A stretch of DNA of 64,000 bases from Andrena cerasifolii. Taxonomy: Eukaryota > Arthropoda > Insecta > Hymenoptera > Andrenidae. Position 1 is the first letter of the stretch. Each line of letters begins with the position of its first letter. The position numbers and the translations under genes were made by a program. The notes under the pieces were generated by a model that did not search any database, was not told the origin of the DNA, and saw only the letters and a program-made list of their open reading frames with translations. The stretch lies in NCBI RefSeq assembly GCF_050908995.1, contig NC_135118.1, positions 8,370,001-8,434,000 of the forward strand, written 5' to 3'. This document shows, piece after piece, positions 1 through 12,300 of the stretch.

Positions 1-569
1 CCACTGGACCCGGTATGGCCGTCGCGTAACTTTACAGAAGCGTGACCACGTAGGGTTGAAGGAACAGTTATCGTTGGCTTATTGTCAAAGCGACCAAAGT
101 GGCCAAGTCCATATTTCTGAATTTTAGGCAGACGCAAGTTTAAAGCTCAGTCTGTTAGAATAAATCAGGTACTGATTGGCAGCTATTGCAAAATCCATAC
201 CCCATGTGGATTTTCATTCTTTATTGATCCATCGCTGTAAAACACTTGAAGAGTAATTGCTTGCATTAATCCTTGCAGATTTTAGGATGGAACGACCTTG
301 GACAGTTTTACCAACAAGCCAACGATGCAGTTCCATTAAAAGGGAACTATCCGTGTCCCAGAGTATCTTAAATATTGAAAAGCTTGTTGAGAGATCGCAC
401 CGATCCCTCGATACCATGTACCTGCCCCTGCTATTCTCTATTCTCTAACACGAATCCGTTCCAAGTTAACAGATCGTCCTTCCTACTCAAGCATCCTACA
501 GTTTGCTTGCTCTATCCCCCGGCCAGTGTTGAACAGTGAAGTCGAACAATTAATCGAACACCGTTGCAG
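1..569 (+). other. Intron of Met (left window edge)
   Basis: No exon is recognisable here. The sequence runs into the acceptor at 568-569 before the first visible Met exon. Short open frames at 214-448 show no family resemblance. Confidence 0.6.
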
Positions 570-3500
570 AGGGATCTGCTTGGCCACTCTCTGTACAACT
601 TCGTCCATCCCCAAGATCGCGAGGAGCTGACCAAGAATCTAATCCCGGATGAGATGCAGGGAATGGCGGTGTCCTCCTTACCGCAGATCGTGGACGGTGC
701 CAACGAGAACTCCAATTCCTCGGCGGACTCGGCGTCCCTGAGGAACGAGAGGAGACCGTTCCGGGAGCAGCGGCGGAGCTTCGAGCTGAGAATGCTTCAC
801 CGTACCGCGTCCAGGCGGGAGCACACGCAGTACGAGTGCCTGGAGATCACGGGGGTGCTGAGGCTCGCGGACGCTTGCAAGTGTCCCGAGCTGAACGCCA
901 CTCGAATGAAACACCGAGGTGAGGTTAACGATAGTCCGTGAAAAGTAGAGACCATGGTACGGTACGTGTAGTAAAAAAACACGTGTACACGGGTACACGT
1001 GTATTACATATATCCGTACCTCGATCCGTGTGGCTTTTAATACACGGGTACCCGTGCACTATTTCACGTGTATTAACGTATTTGTGTATTTTGATCAGAA
1101 TTGGGCATTAACTACGGGAGAATGGGCAATGGCGGTCACTTAAGCAATAAGCGTAATAAAACCGAGTGATGTTTTTCAATTTTAAGGATTACCGTTGCGT
1201 CTAAAAAGAAACTCGCTTATTACCAGTAATGCCTTAATTTTTTCTATCAGAATAGGTAATCGATTAAATAAATCTTGTTAATTTTATAATTGTGTTATTA
1301 GTTAGAATCTGAAAGTTTGTAAAACCATACTTCCCGCATATTATTCTAGTAAATATATTTAAATACATTAATTCTTTTATGAATTTCGCAATCCCTCAGA
1401 GTTCTGGGATATCTATAGATATTAAAAATCAGACGAATCAAAATACGGATACGTTAATACACGTGTACACGTGTATTTAAATCCACGTGAAATAGGGATC
1501 TCTAGTGAAAAGCCCCAACTGTCTAAAACCAAAGTATCGCGGGGACGGCTCTCGAAGGCTGAGGCCTGCGCGAAACTTGGCCCTCCCCTATCTTCCCTTT
1601 ACGTCGAGCCACCCCTTTGCCGCGGAGTTTTTTTTGTTATCGATGCCGAACCAAACGTCCACGGATACACCATTCGTTGCCACTTTAAAGTATTGTACCA
1701 GAATTCGGCCAGTTGTTAAAAAATATAATATTTACCCCGTGTAAGCAATAAATGTAGCCTTATATTTCCGGCGGTGTACTAAACAAAATATTTACAACGA
1801 AGCTCTCCACATAATAACGATCCGCGAGGCAATTTAAAATGAGATAATTAAGCACATGGCCAAAAGCAGTGCAACGGCCACGAACGGTACATCTACCCTG
1901 GCGTTGGTTTTCAAATGGGGATCGCAAATATTTACCCTAGCAACGTATTTAAATTTAGCTCGTCCCCATCGCCGGCGAAAGGTGTAGGCGCAGCTACAAG
2001 CGTTTCGCGTCGATTCTCCGTTTAACCTGCTGGATGCGTAACGAAGATCGGGGTTGGGGGTTGGGGGTGGGGGGGAAATAGAGATAATCTGGGAAGATGC
2101 TCAAATACTCTTCTTTCTTCGCTTCTCTTCTCACTCCTGTCCTTTCTGATTTATTCTTCTTCCTTTTTTGTTTGTTTGTTTGTTTCAATAAAAGGGAAAT
2201 GCAATGTAAATGTTACAGTTTAATGGATTAAAGTTGGAGCGCAATGTGAGGTATTCCTTCTCCCCTAGAGGAAGCGCACATTTGAAGCGCGCGGTATTAA
2301 TCTGTCGGCGTTGTCTTTCAGGAATCAGTACAACCAGCAACGACATCATTTTCGTGGGTCTGGCGCGGTTGCTGACGAAACGACCGATCACGGCGATATC
2401 GATAATGGACGCGAATAAAAACGAGTACGTCACCAGACATTTGGTGGACGGCAGAATAATTTACTGCGACCACAGGGTGTCCGTGGTGGCCGGCTACTTA
2501 TCGGAGGAGGTCTCAGGTTTGAGCGCCTTCAGTTTCATGCACAAGGACGATTTCAGGTGGACCATGATCGCGCTTCGTCAAAGTAAGTCCACTCGTTTCT
2601 CCTTTTTCCTCCTAAATCGATCATGGAGCAACGAAACCACATCTGTTTTAACCATTTCTAACGATCCGTTCGCAGTGTACGATCGCGCGGAGACCTGCGG
2701 ATCATCTTGCTACAGGCTACGCTCGAAAACGGGGGAGTTTATTTATTTACGTACTCACGGCTATTTGGAGTTCGATAAGGACACGCAAACTGTCGAATCG
2801 TTTGTCTGCATAAACACATTAGTGCCGTAAGTATTGCGACGCGTCTTGAAAGAAAGGCAGAATTTTCTTTTGCCTGGGATATTTCGAAATCGCTGAGAGG
2901 TATCAAAGAGAAGTTTAAACAAAGCTTGTGTCTTTTTCTTTGGCTACAAAACTGCGTAAGAATAATTCTCGAATTAAGGATTGGTGGCGAGGGTAACTTG
3001 GAATGTATGGATTCTTCGATAATTATTTTTACGCAATTTTTGTAGATGTAAATAAAGAAGCAGCTTTTCTTTAAACTTCTTTTCCACAGCTCTCACCGTT
3101 CTCGAGGTATTCCAAGAAAAAGAAAATTCTGCATTTTTTCAAGGGGTGGTTTCTCACCCTAAAATCGCACTGTAGCACCAAGAAAAAATAGGTTTATCTT
3201 ACGGGTCAACTACTCTACTTGCGCGCAAAGTTGCATAATTTTCTGAATTTTCGGGTTGCCTAACTTCCCTTGTAAGATGCCCATTGCGCGTGTTCGTTTA
3301 AAAATGCGAATGGTAAATTCTTCTTTTCTCGATTAGAGAGGAGGAGGGTATGCAGCTAGTGAGGCAGATGAAGAAACGATTCTCGGCGACGGTGTGCGAG
3401 ACGGCGACGGTAATGATCCAGAGCACAGACGATGCGTTGCGCGAATTGGTAATCCCTTCAATTAATATGCACTGACTGCCGCGTGACTGGGATGTGTCGC

Positions 3501-6500
3501 ACCGTTGAGATTATTTCCGTCGATACGCCCAATTCTCTCTGATTTATAATTAAGTAAGAAGAACAGCTTGTTCTCATATTTATTTTACATGCACTCGTGC
3601 GTAGTGCAGTGCTCCTTCTCGAGAATTCTTCTTCGAGAATTTCTCGAGAAATTTTAGAATTTGCTTATTTCTTATTTCTCGAGAAATGCTGTCTTTCTCG
3701 AGAAACTGAAGTCTAGGAAATAGCGAACGTATAAACACATCTACAATTTATAATAAATCTTATTAGTAACATTAGAACCTATGTGCATTACAATAGAAAA
3801 CCACAGTAGAGAAGATTCGACACTATTTACTGGTGCAGGTGCTCTTAAATTCCTGTTTAAAAATTTAGAAAAATTTTATACCTACTGAATTAAGTAATGA
3901 GTTTCTTGTGGCTACGAAAGAAAAAATATCGAAAAGAAGAAACAAAACTGTTGTATCCCTTACAATTTTTTTGCACATGTAATCCAGAATCGCTTCAAAA
4001 AGATTCAAAACACGCGCTTTTTCATTTAATATTCAAGACAGATATGTATAAAACGACAAAACAAATTCTAAGTCGCTAGACTTTTCGGAAAATATAACAG
4101 GAACAGTTCTCCTGAAAATACTGAAAAACTTACGGAACCTCAAAATGAAGAATTACCATTAAGAAAACCAAGAATTTATTATCAACCAAGAAAAAGATAA
4201 ATTCCGGACTTGAACAAAGGAATTTCATATTTTTCAGTCGACTACAAGAAGGACACCCAATTTACCATAACTTTTGCATGTGCTACATACGATCATCCAC
4301 TCAAAACGAAAGTAATTTTCCTACAGCTACACATTTTATCACAAAAGAAAAGAAAAGAAATAGATTAAAAACCTATTTTAAAACAAAAAAGTAATGTTTT
4401 GCTTTGCACAAATTTTGTATTAAATAAAAAATCAATTATATTTAATATCTGTTTTTTCATTTATACAAGTTTTGTGCAAATTCGACAGGAACGAACAATT
4501 AGTTGAAATTTTCTTGTGTTTTTGCTAAATATTATCAACATTATTCCCAAAATATAAATTTTGTATTATTTTCTGAATTTCTCGAGAATTCTCAAGAAGC
4601 ATGATCTAATTTCTTATTTCTCGAGAATGAAAAAATATCGAGAAATCAGGAACACTACTCATGCGTGCACATGTTCTCAACGATAGTGGCCGTCCCAGTG
4701 CCCGCCCTGTACATTTCAACAAAACATCGTTGAGACAATGAAGAAACAATACGCAACGTCTGTTGTAGGCTTCAGAGTCGCAGCCATCGAATTGGAAGAG
4801 TAACGTGGAGGACCCATCGAAGACGCAGCTGGAGGACGCTATCACGCACTTGGTCAGCGACCTGTCGTCGTCCGTTTCCGAGGAGCGGCTGGCAGCGTCA
4901 CCTGTACGGAACGAGCAATACGCGAAGGCGGTCATAGTATCGCAGCACTTGCCCCCAGCGTCCGCTCAAGCCAGCAAGATCGGTATCAAGAAGATCGATC
5001 ACTACCTGGTGGTGCAGGGAAAAGGCAATCGAACGCCGAAAGACGAATCGAAGACCGGCAGCGACGGTCAACAGGCTTATCCAAGCGAGAAGCAAGAGGA
5101 CACCAGGCCCTCTGGGAAATCAATGCCGACGAACCAAACGCAGGACGACGGTGTACAGGGCGCTCAAGATGAAGCAGCAGTTGTCGACAGGGTCGGCGGA
5201 ATGATGGCCACGAATGAGTCGTCCGCGGAGCTTTGCATGAACGTCCCTCGCGATCCCGGAACGTCTCGCTTGGACGTTTCTCAGGGCACAAACATTTCGA
5301 ACGCGGCGGAGGAGCCCGTTAAGTGTGTATCGAGCTCGTTGTGCGACAGTAACCCGTGCGAAATTAAGATCGAACACTGTATGGACGTTTTCGAGCGTGA
5401 ACGGGGGAAAGCCATGGTGGATTACCTTGAGAATAACATAGCCGACAACAGTGTCAGCTCTGATTCGGAGCCGTGCCACCAGTACTCGTTGAAGAGGATG
5501 TACAGCGACGAGGACATCAGGGCAACTTGCAATAAGAAAAGGCACAGCAACGTCCCTTACGCGACGGCTGACGCGAGCGAGGAGCATCAGGGCGTTTCGT
5601 ACGTCGACTGCAGGCCCTCTGTTAACGAGGAATACCCGGAGTTCTCGACGGGGTTTAATCAGTACAGCGACATGAGCTGTCAGCCGATGAAGGTCGCGGG
5701 CTCGCCAAGCTCGACGCTGAACGAGGTGATCGTCGACTACCAGCAAGTGGAGTCCACCGTGCCGCTTCTGCTCCTCAACCCCGGCGACGAGTTCATCGAT
5801 CTCCACGATCTGAAAGACGACTCTCTGCTGAGCCTCGGCCTGGACGCGAATCCAGGTACCGCACACAGTACAGTAACCCTGCACTCATCTACCAACAAAG
5901 TAAAGAGCCAAATTTTGTATATTGCCAAAGAGTGGGTGGCATTTCTCCTTCCATTTACGAAACACTTATCCGAGATGCGATCTTTAACTGCATTCTCTCA
6001 GAGTCGCACGCAACACACGCCGAGCACACGGGGCGAGCCGTGTATCCCGGCAATGTCAGTGTGCATGTTTTGCATTTATATTGGTCAATTCCGGCTTTCA
6101 GTAAAGTAACCGAATACAGTTGCGTTCTTCTATAAAGATCTTCTCGTGTGAACACTATGCATGCCCATCCACTGTTTCATTACTGGATAATACTATTCCT
6201 TGCTTACGAATTAGAAACGTAGACTTGTATTCTCGTGTGGACATTTTTTTTTATATATTTACAAATAAGTGTTTCGCTTGGAACTCTTGCAGATCTGAAT
6301 ACAGGGTGCTCGTATTATCAGGACATTCTTATTATTTGTCTTGTAAATAAAGCACCCTGAATTGTGGCTCGCGGTAATGATGTGAACACTTAAAATGCGT
6401 TTGCTTTAACCGTTTTAGATACTTTCAATGGAAGGAAAATACAGGAACTGGTTAATAACGTACGTTGGAATTGTTGAGCTTGCTTAATTTAGTGCGAGAG

Positions 6501-6864
6501 GGAAGGGCGTCTGATTAATATTATTCCTTGTAACAGGCGATCAGCAACGAATTAACGATGAAACACCTTCAACTTGAGAACAGCATGGGATTACAGGCAT
6601 CGGAGATAAATGTTATGACGCAGTGCAGCATGAAGAATCCGGCTTTGCAAGCGAAACGGGCGAGCTTAACATCGTTACAGGTAACGATAAACGAGGCAAA
6701 GCCTGGCATTAAGATAATTGATCGTTAACTAGTTGCACAAAATTAACAGCTGTGTGTATTTTGCGTTACAGGCTGAGCACAACATGCAGAAGCAAATCCT
6801 TGAGACTCTACAGCAAGATCACCGCAACATACAAATTAGCATAAAGCATAATATCGACGTGTAA
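570..6864 (+). CDS. Met: Methoprene-tolerant (juvenile hormone receptor), 3' eight exons, 5' partial
   Basis: This is a bHLH-PAS transcription factor that binds juvenile hormone and, with Taiman/SRC, activates JH-response genes in the nucleus. Exons read by eye: 570-918, 2322-2582, 2676-2826, 3337-3448, 4769-5855, 6419-6459, 6537-6680, 6772-6864 (stop TAA); all junctions are GT-AG and keep phase, giving 745 residues in the window. The first exon carries the end of PAS-A (LLGHSLYNFVHPQD). Exons 2-4 carry PAS-B (YVTRHLVDGRIIYCDHRVSV, GEFIYLRTHGYLEF, SFVCINTLVP), the ligand pocket in this family. The long fifth exon is a low-complexity acidic tail with a leucine cluster (VPLLLLNPGDEF). The last three short exons encode a Gln/His-rich end. 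The bHLH and most of PAS-A lie left of the window. Clock, Cycle and Taiman were considered; the PAS-B wording fits Met/Gce best. Family call is firm; the 41-nt exon is inferred from phase and splice sites. Confidence 0.88.
975..1490. promoter_or_regulatory. Cluster of six CACGTG E-boxes in a Met intron
   Basis: Perfect CACGTG hexamers occur at 980-985, 996-1001, 1065-1070, 1460-1465, 1468-1473 and 1484-1489, most within ACACGTGT. The two ends of the block resemble each other as inverted copies, so it may be an old MITE. CACGTG is the core bound by bHLH-PAS dimers, including Met/Taiman at known JH-response elements. A regulatory role is inference. Confidence 0.45.
2048..2078 (+). other. G-rich tract with quadruplex potential in Met intron
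   Basis: Four or more runs of four to seven G separated by TT or T lie about 245 bases upstream of the PAS-B exon acceptor. The spacing satisfies the usual G-quadruplex pattern on the transcribed RNA. No function is shown. Confidence 0.5.
3602..4657. mobile_element. hAT-like non-autonomous element in Met intron
   Basis: The element starts TAGTGCAGTGCTCC and ends GGAACACTA. It is flanked by near-identical 8-bp duplications, CTCGTGCG (3594-3601) and CTCATGCG (4658-4665). Both ends are rich in CTCGAGAA motifs in inverted orientation. An 8-bp target duplication and CAGTG-type end fit hAT. The short open frames inside (for example 3897-4079) are not long enough for a transposase. Confidence 0.65.
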
Positions 6865-9285
6865 AAGTTACAAGTACCTCAGGACTTCTCGAGGTATTTC
6901 GAAGAAGTGCCACTCGTAAGGAACACAAAAGTCTACAAAGAACGCCGTACCGGCAAGAAGCAACTGAAACTATGGATGGTAATACGTGCAATCGCACTCT
7001 AAACGGTCCAGTGAGGTCTACTCGTACTCATTCCTACTCGAATACCAGTGACGCGATGGTAAAATGGAAAAATGTAACGGCTGCAAGTTACATCGACAAT
7101 CGACAGCAGTGTAATGTCAACGTAAATCATTCTATATCTCGCGAGAAAGAGATAACATGTCTTCGAGTCGAGGGGAAGAAGAGAGGAGCCGCGAACAACC
7201 AAGGATGTACGAGATAACGCGTATACGTTATGCTGTATACACACGTAGATCTTGTGGAAACTGAATTGTGGACGTTTCAATCCAAGCCTCGCGGTACGCA
7301 GGGGCGAGGAACAGTCGTACGCCTCGGTAATAGTTCGCGATCAGCCGCAACGTGAGTCCTGTTGCAAATGACGGCCGCGTGTTACATTTTCGAAGGTCCA
7401 ATGTTGCGCAGTTTATAAATTTTATGATAGCAGACTTGTGTAGATAGTGTGGACTGAATTCTCAACAGCCGCGCTATTCGGTCAGCCTTCAAAATCGTTT
7501 TACCTGGCCCAGTTTACAGTTGGTCGAATTGTCGTTTCCACGTCGAATAGACCGCGATATAAGTATATATCGGACGGATACAGCACCAGTTATGTTTAAA
7601 TCTTATTTGTAGGATGCTAATGACTAAGAAGGAAACATATATGGCAAGTTGAAATCGCAGTTGGATTTAAATCTTACTAAGCGAAAGCGAGTTGGCAGTA
7701 CAAATTTTTTGTTTCGAGCATTAAAAGTATCTATACACTCTGTAGAGTGTTCTAGCACTGTAGGTACAAGGTTAACTAGTTAATAGAACTTACGAAAGAA
7801 GATCAGTAACTTCTTAATAAACACAGGTCTCGAGAGCAATCAACCGACGGACCCGTGCTTATTAATTATCGCCCTTTTTCATGAGTTCTATTATTCAATT
7901 GAGTTCGTACCTATAGCTCTGAAACGCCCTGTATATGTCATTAAGAGAAAACGTATTACGAAAAGAATATTTAGGTACGCGAGTGTATCTGATATTTTAT
8001 TATCATACGAGTACATTAATAATGGGTCGACTGTAAATGTCTCGAGCCTTAAGTACGTTATCAATTCTTTCCTGTAAAGAGAAGAAAAAAGGACTCGTTC
8101 GTAAAAAGTGTGTGTTCGCTGCTTACTTATATATATATATATATATATAAGTAACACACATGCACTTTTGAGCATTTTACACATTAATTTGTTATTTTTA
8201 CAAATTTTTTTTACTTTATTGAGAAATTATATGATAAACAAAATTAATGGACCTCTCGCGGCGAAATGGACGACACGTCGCCGATTCCGCCGTGCATGTA
8301 AAATGAATGTTATATTTCGTGTTTCGCGATCGTTTTTGTTATGGCGAATCTTTTAGACTTTACTGTCCTCGTTATCCACCCAATATTATGTTACTCTAAT
8401 ATTACTTTATTAATTGTAATTAAGGTTTAGTATCTTATCAGCGAGTAGCATCATAATTTCCGCGATCGGCCGACGCGCGATCGTCAGTACGACACGATGG
8501 ATAGCGCGCTGGTCGGTCATGCTTTAAGCTACGGGTGACAAAAAAAAACATTAAGCAAGCATAATCAAGCAAATGAATTCGTGATCCAATGTATAAAGAG
8601 AGATGTCGAGAATATTCGGGATGGAGGTGCGCGTGCGCAGAGGATTCACGAGAAGCGCCATTCGTTGCGGATATTATTCAACAGCTATCGAAATAGTAGA
8701 TCTATACATCATTTAGTTCCATTTCCCTATGTACAAGTATAAATAAGGCTGATATATACTGTAAATAAGAATTCCGAACATCTCGATGATCGGGCAATCG
8801 CCGATCAAAGGTATCACCGATATTTCGTTCTTTCCTCTTGTGAATTGTTCGTTCATGTTGTACATCTACTTGCAAATCGTGTGCTAGTTCCCAAATATAC
8901 GTTAAAGAGTTTCTCATGTCCCCCGGTATCGACGCCAGTCGTTGGTCTCGGCACGATTTAGAATCGTAACGTAGTTGATAAATGATGTATTAATATGCGG
9001 GCAGCCTACTCCCCCTTTTACGTAAGTTCCCGTTTCGAAGACGCGGCATCAGGCGAATTAGAACGATTGACATCCTCCTAGAACGACAATATTTATGTGG
9101 ATCCAAGTCGATGAAGAATATTCGTATTATTTTAATTAAAGCTCTATGACTTACCGTGAATTGTTTATATAAATTATGTATTTATTTTTAACTGAAACGA
9201 CCCTCAAATATAACGATGTACAGACAGGAAATCTTGAAATTACGGAAAGAGGGGACTATATCTGCGTATACTTCTTATATATATA

Positions 9286-9328
<43 letters not shown>

Positions 9329-12300
9329 CATGGTCATTGTAAAAATCGTCGTAAACCCCTTTTTATGTCGTTGGCATCGATGTCAAGCATATTCGAGGTA
9401 GATGGTCGAGCAAATTTTTTTTTCAACTGAGATCGCCATATACATATATATATGTAAGTGTACAATATTAGAAAAAGCTTTGGATATAAGCTGTGCTCAC
9501 ATTTGTCGCCAAAAAAAAAAAAAGAAGGTTTGACTACCCTTGCCTCACGATCGCTAGACGTCGATAAAGAAAGAGTCCAAACTTTTTTACGTGCTATGTC
9601 ATACTGTTAAAGGAATAAATATGACCCGTGTATAATCGAGCCATCGTGAGCGTTTAATTAAGTGGAACGGCAGATTTTCCGATTCGTCACGATCATTATA
9701 GTACAAACAGCAAGTTTAGAGCGTCTCTGTGTTCAGTGTCACTCTTTCACTTCTGTAATCCGCCGAGCAGCGTTAGTGTCAACGCGTTTCGTAATCCTCG
9801 GCGAAGCGACTCGAGCTTTACAATAGCCTTCGTGCTCGTGTTTTTTATATGTCTCAGAGTTACGCGTAGAAACTGGTATTTCTACTATTAATCGTTATTC
9901 GAAATTACAAATTGAACAAGATATATGGTATCCATGATACCTCGTTAATTAAAAATATTGTCATGACACGCGTAACGGATTCGCGCGTATCATTTAAACA
10001 GCCACGGTAATGTAATTGCGTTTGAAAATTGAGCACCCCGCAGTGACTGTAACAGCGCGTGGTTCACCACAAATGGCCGCATACGGAATATCTTTTGGTT
10101 CGTTGATTTTAGGCAAAGTGTATCAGAAATTGAATGAGCAAGCTCTGTTCGATCAGTAATTAAACGAAAGCTGTTAATACGACCTTAGATGGCACTACAG
10201 AATTCGCTGAAACGTATGTTGGACTTCGCAACATTGTAAATACTACCTTTATTATATTTTATACTCTGCTGTTTGCACATAAGTGATTTTTACAATTTCT
10301 TTCTGTAAGTTACAATATGCAAGCACAATTGAGCACGATTGTGGTGTACATTCTCCTTTTACGTTTGTATATGTATTCTTAGGAGCAGAACGCTGCGAGA
10401 ATGGCTCTTGAATCATTGCGAGATCGAATCGCGTTACCGGCTCGCGCCCGTTCCATGAGTATTGAGCAGTCTTGGGAATTTCTACGTGAAACGATCGTCT
10501 CCTTGATCTTGTTTGTAAAAGTGGAAACGGAGAGAGTCCCTGCGATGCGTGCGAGTCGTTGATCGGCACTATTAGGTAGCGCCAATTTCACAGGAGAATA
10601 CTTACATGCTTGGTCTGGTGATACTTTGCCGTTAAGAGTTCAAAGTACTATGCGTAATTCCATTGCTTTTAAATGTAACTGAAGTAAATACGACTCTCAT
10701 ATGTTTGCACTTGTACGTCGTGTACAGAATGAATCATTCGAACGAGCAAGCTTCTTTGTACAGCCTACCGTAACTTTTCATCTCAATGTTTTCGAGACTT
10801 GTTCGACACTGTGTAAATTTCACCGTAGCTGTTAAGGTACCGCAAATATCATTTGCATGTTACGAGCTTCTCTGAAGAGACATGCACCTCCGAATTAATC
10901 TTCTGATGTAGTGTACATACCGACTCGAAACAATACACTGTTCTAGAGAAATGAAATGTTATTATACTCATCGCGTACTTTTCTATCTTCAATTTGTATT
11001 TAATTTTTATACACGCGAGTCCTGGTTTCGTTGAGGCACGCCAACAGTGACGTAACAACGCTAGTGTAATGTTGACACTGCGACGAAGCACGTGGGAGGA
11101 TGGACAGTTGTCATAATATAGGGAGGTGTATAGCTCTTCGTAGATCGCCAAAGAATGATAAGAGAAATAACGAGCCGATATTACTACGCACGACGAGGTG
11201 ATTCATGCAGAAATTTATAAAAATGTTTACAGTCAAGTCGCCTAGAACAACACAGACGAGACAAAGGAAATACTTGGAAGCAAAAGTGTACCATGTATGC
11301 AAACATTAATTTCGAGAGACACGTTTTCCATTTACCGCGGAAGAAACGAAACAGAATTGATATCTCTTCTATCCTATTCGAATCATACTAAACCACCAAC
11401 GAAATCACGTTCTTGCAGTAATCTTTTCTAAATTCTGTTTCTAAGTACATTGAAAATATGAGTAAAGGATAATGGAAACGTACATAGGCAAGCATAAATG
11501 AAAAGAAGAAGAAAAAAAAGGATGGATCTTAATATAATCAATGAAAAAAAAAATATATAATGATTGGGATCATGTACACGTATAACTTGTGTCAAGACTG
11601 AATTATCAAGACTTCGTAGGAGGTGGAACATTTTTGTAAATAATACTGCCTGAAGGAAATATATGCAGAAATTATATGAAAATTATGGAAGTTGCAAAGC
11701 CCCTTTGAATGTATTTTCTCCTCGCATCCTGTCTGTTTCATAAACTCATTATTCGTTCGATATCTAATTGTTCCGATTAAGAAAAAAAAATGGAAGAAAT
11801 ATACAGATATACTGAGTAATGAAATATTTAAAATTACGAGTTATTTATTACACAACAGATTCTTAAAATAATCGCAAGACCGACCGGCCTGCGGAGACAG
11901 GATTACAGACCTTATCACATTAAACACTATCACGCGACTGACAGTACTTTTTTTTTTTTTTTATTAATTTGCTCCTCGGAGCTGCGGCTCTTTCCATTTT
12001 ATTCTGACGACTCGTTCGTCCCCAAAAATTCTTTTGCTCCTGTTGGACATTTCTTGTTATTCTTTGAGCGTTGATCTAACAAACAAGGAACCGTCCTGCT
12101 AAGCGTAAAATTTTATTGGATGCATACCGGTCAAGGGCATTGGTCCATTGCTTCAAAGTACAACGGGTGTCACTGAAAATTGCACAGTAGGTACATTGCT
12201 GGAAACATATTTACCCTAAAATGTTTTAATTAACGATGAGACTAGAATTAGAGATAAAACTATTTTGGGGACAAATTTTGAAACATATTTATTAGGAGGA

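Noticed and set aside
3897..4079. 60-codon open frame in the Met intron, followed by a Pro/Arg-rich short frame
   Set aside because: It lies inside the hAT-like element and is too short and unrecognised to call a transposase.
5120..5884. 254-codon open frame on the minus strand
   Set aside because: It is antisense to the long Met exon 4769-5855, whose phase and homology are well supported.
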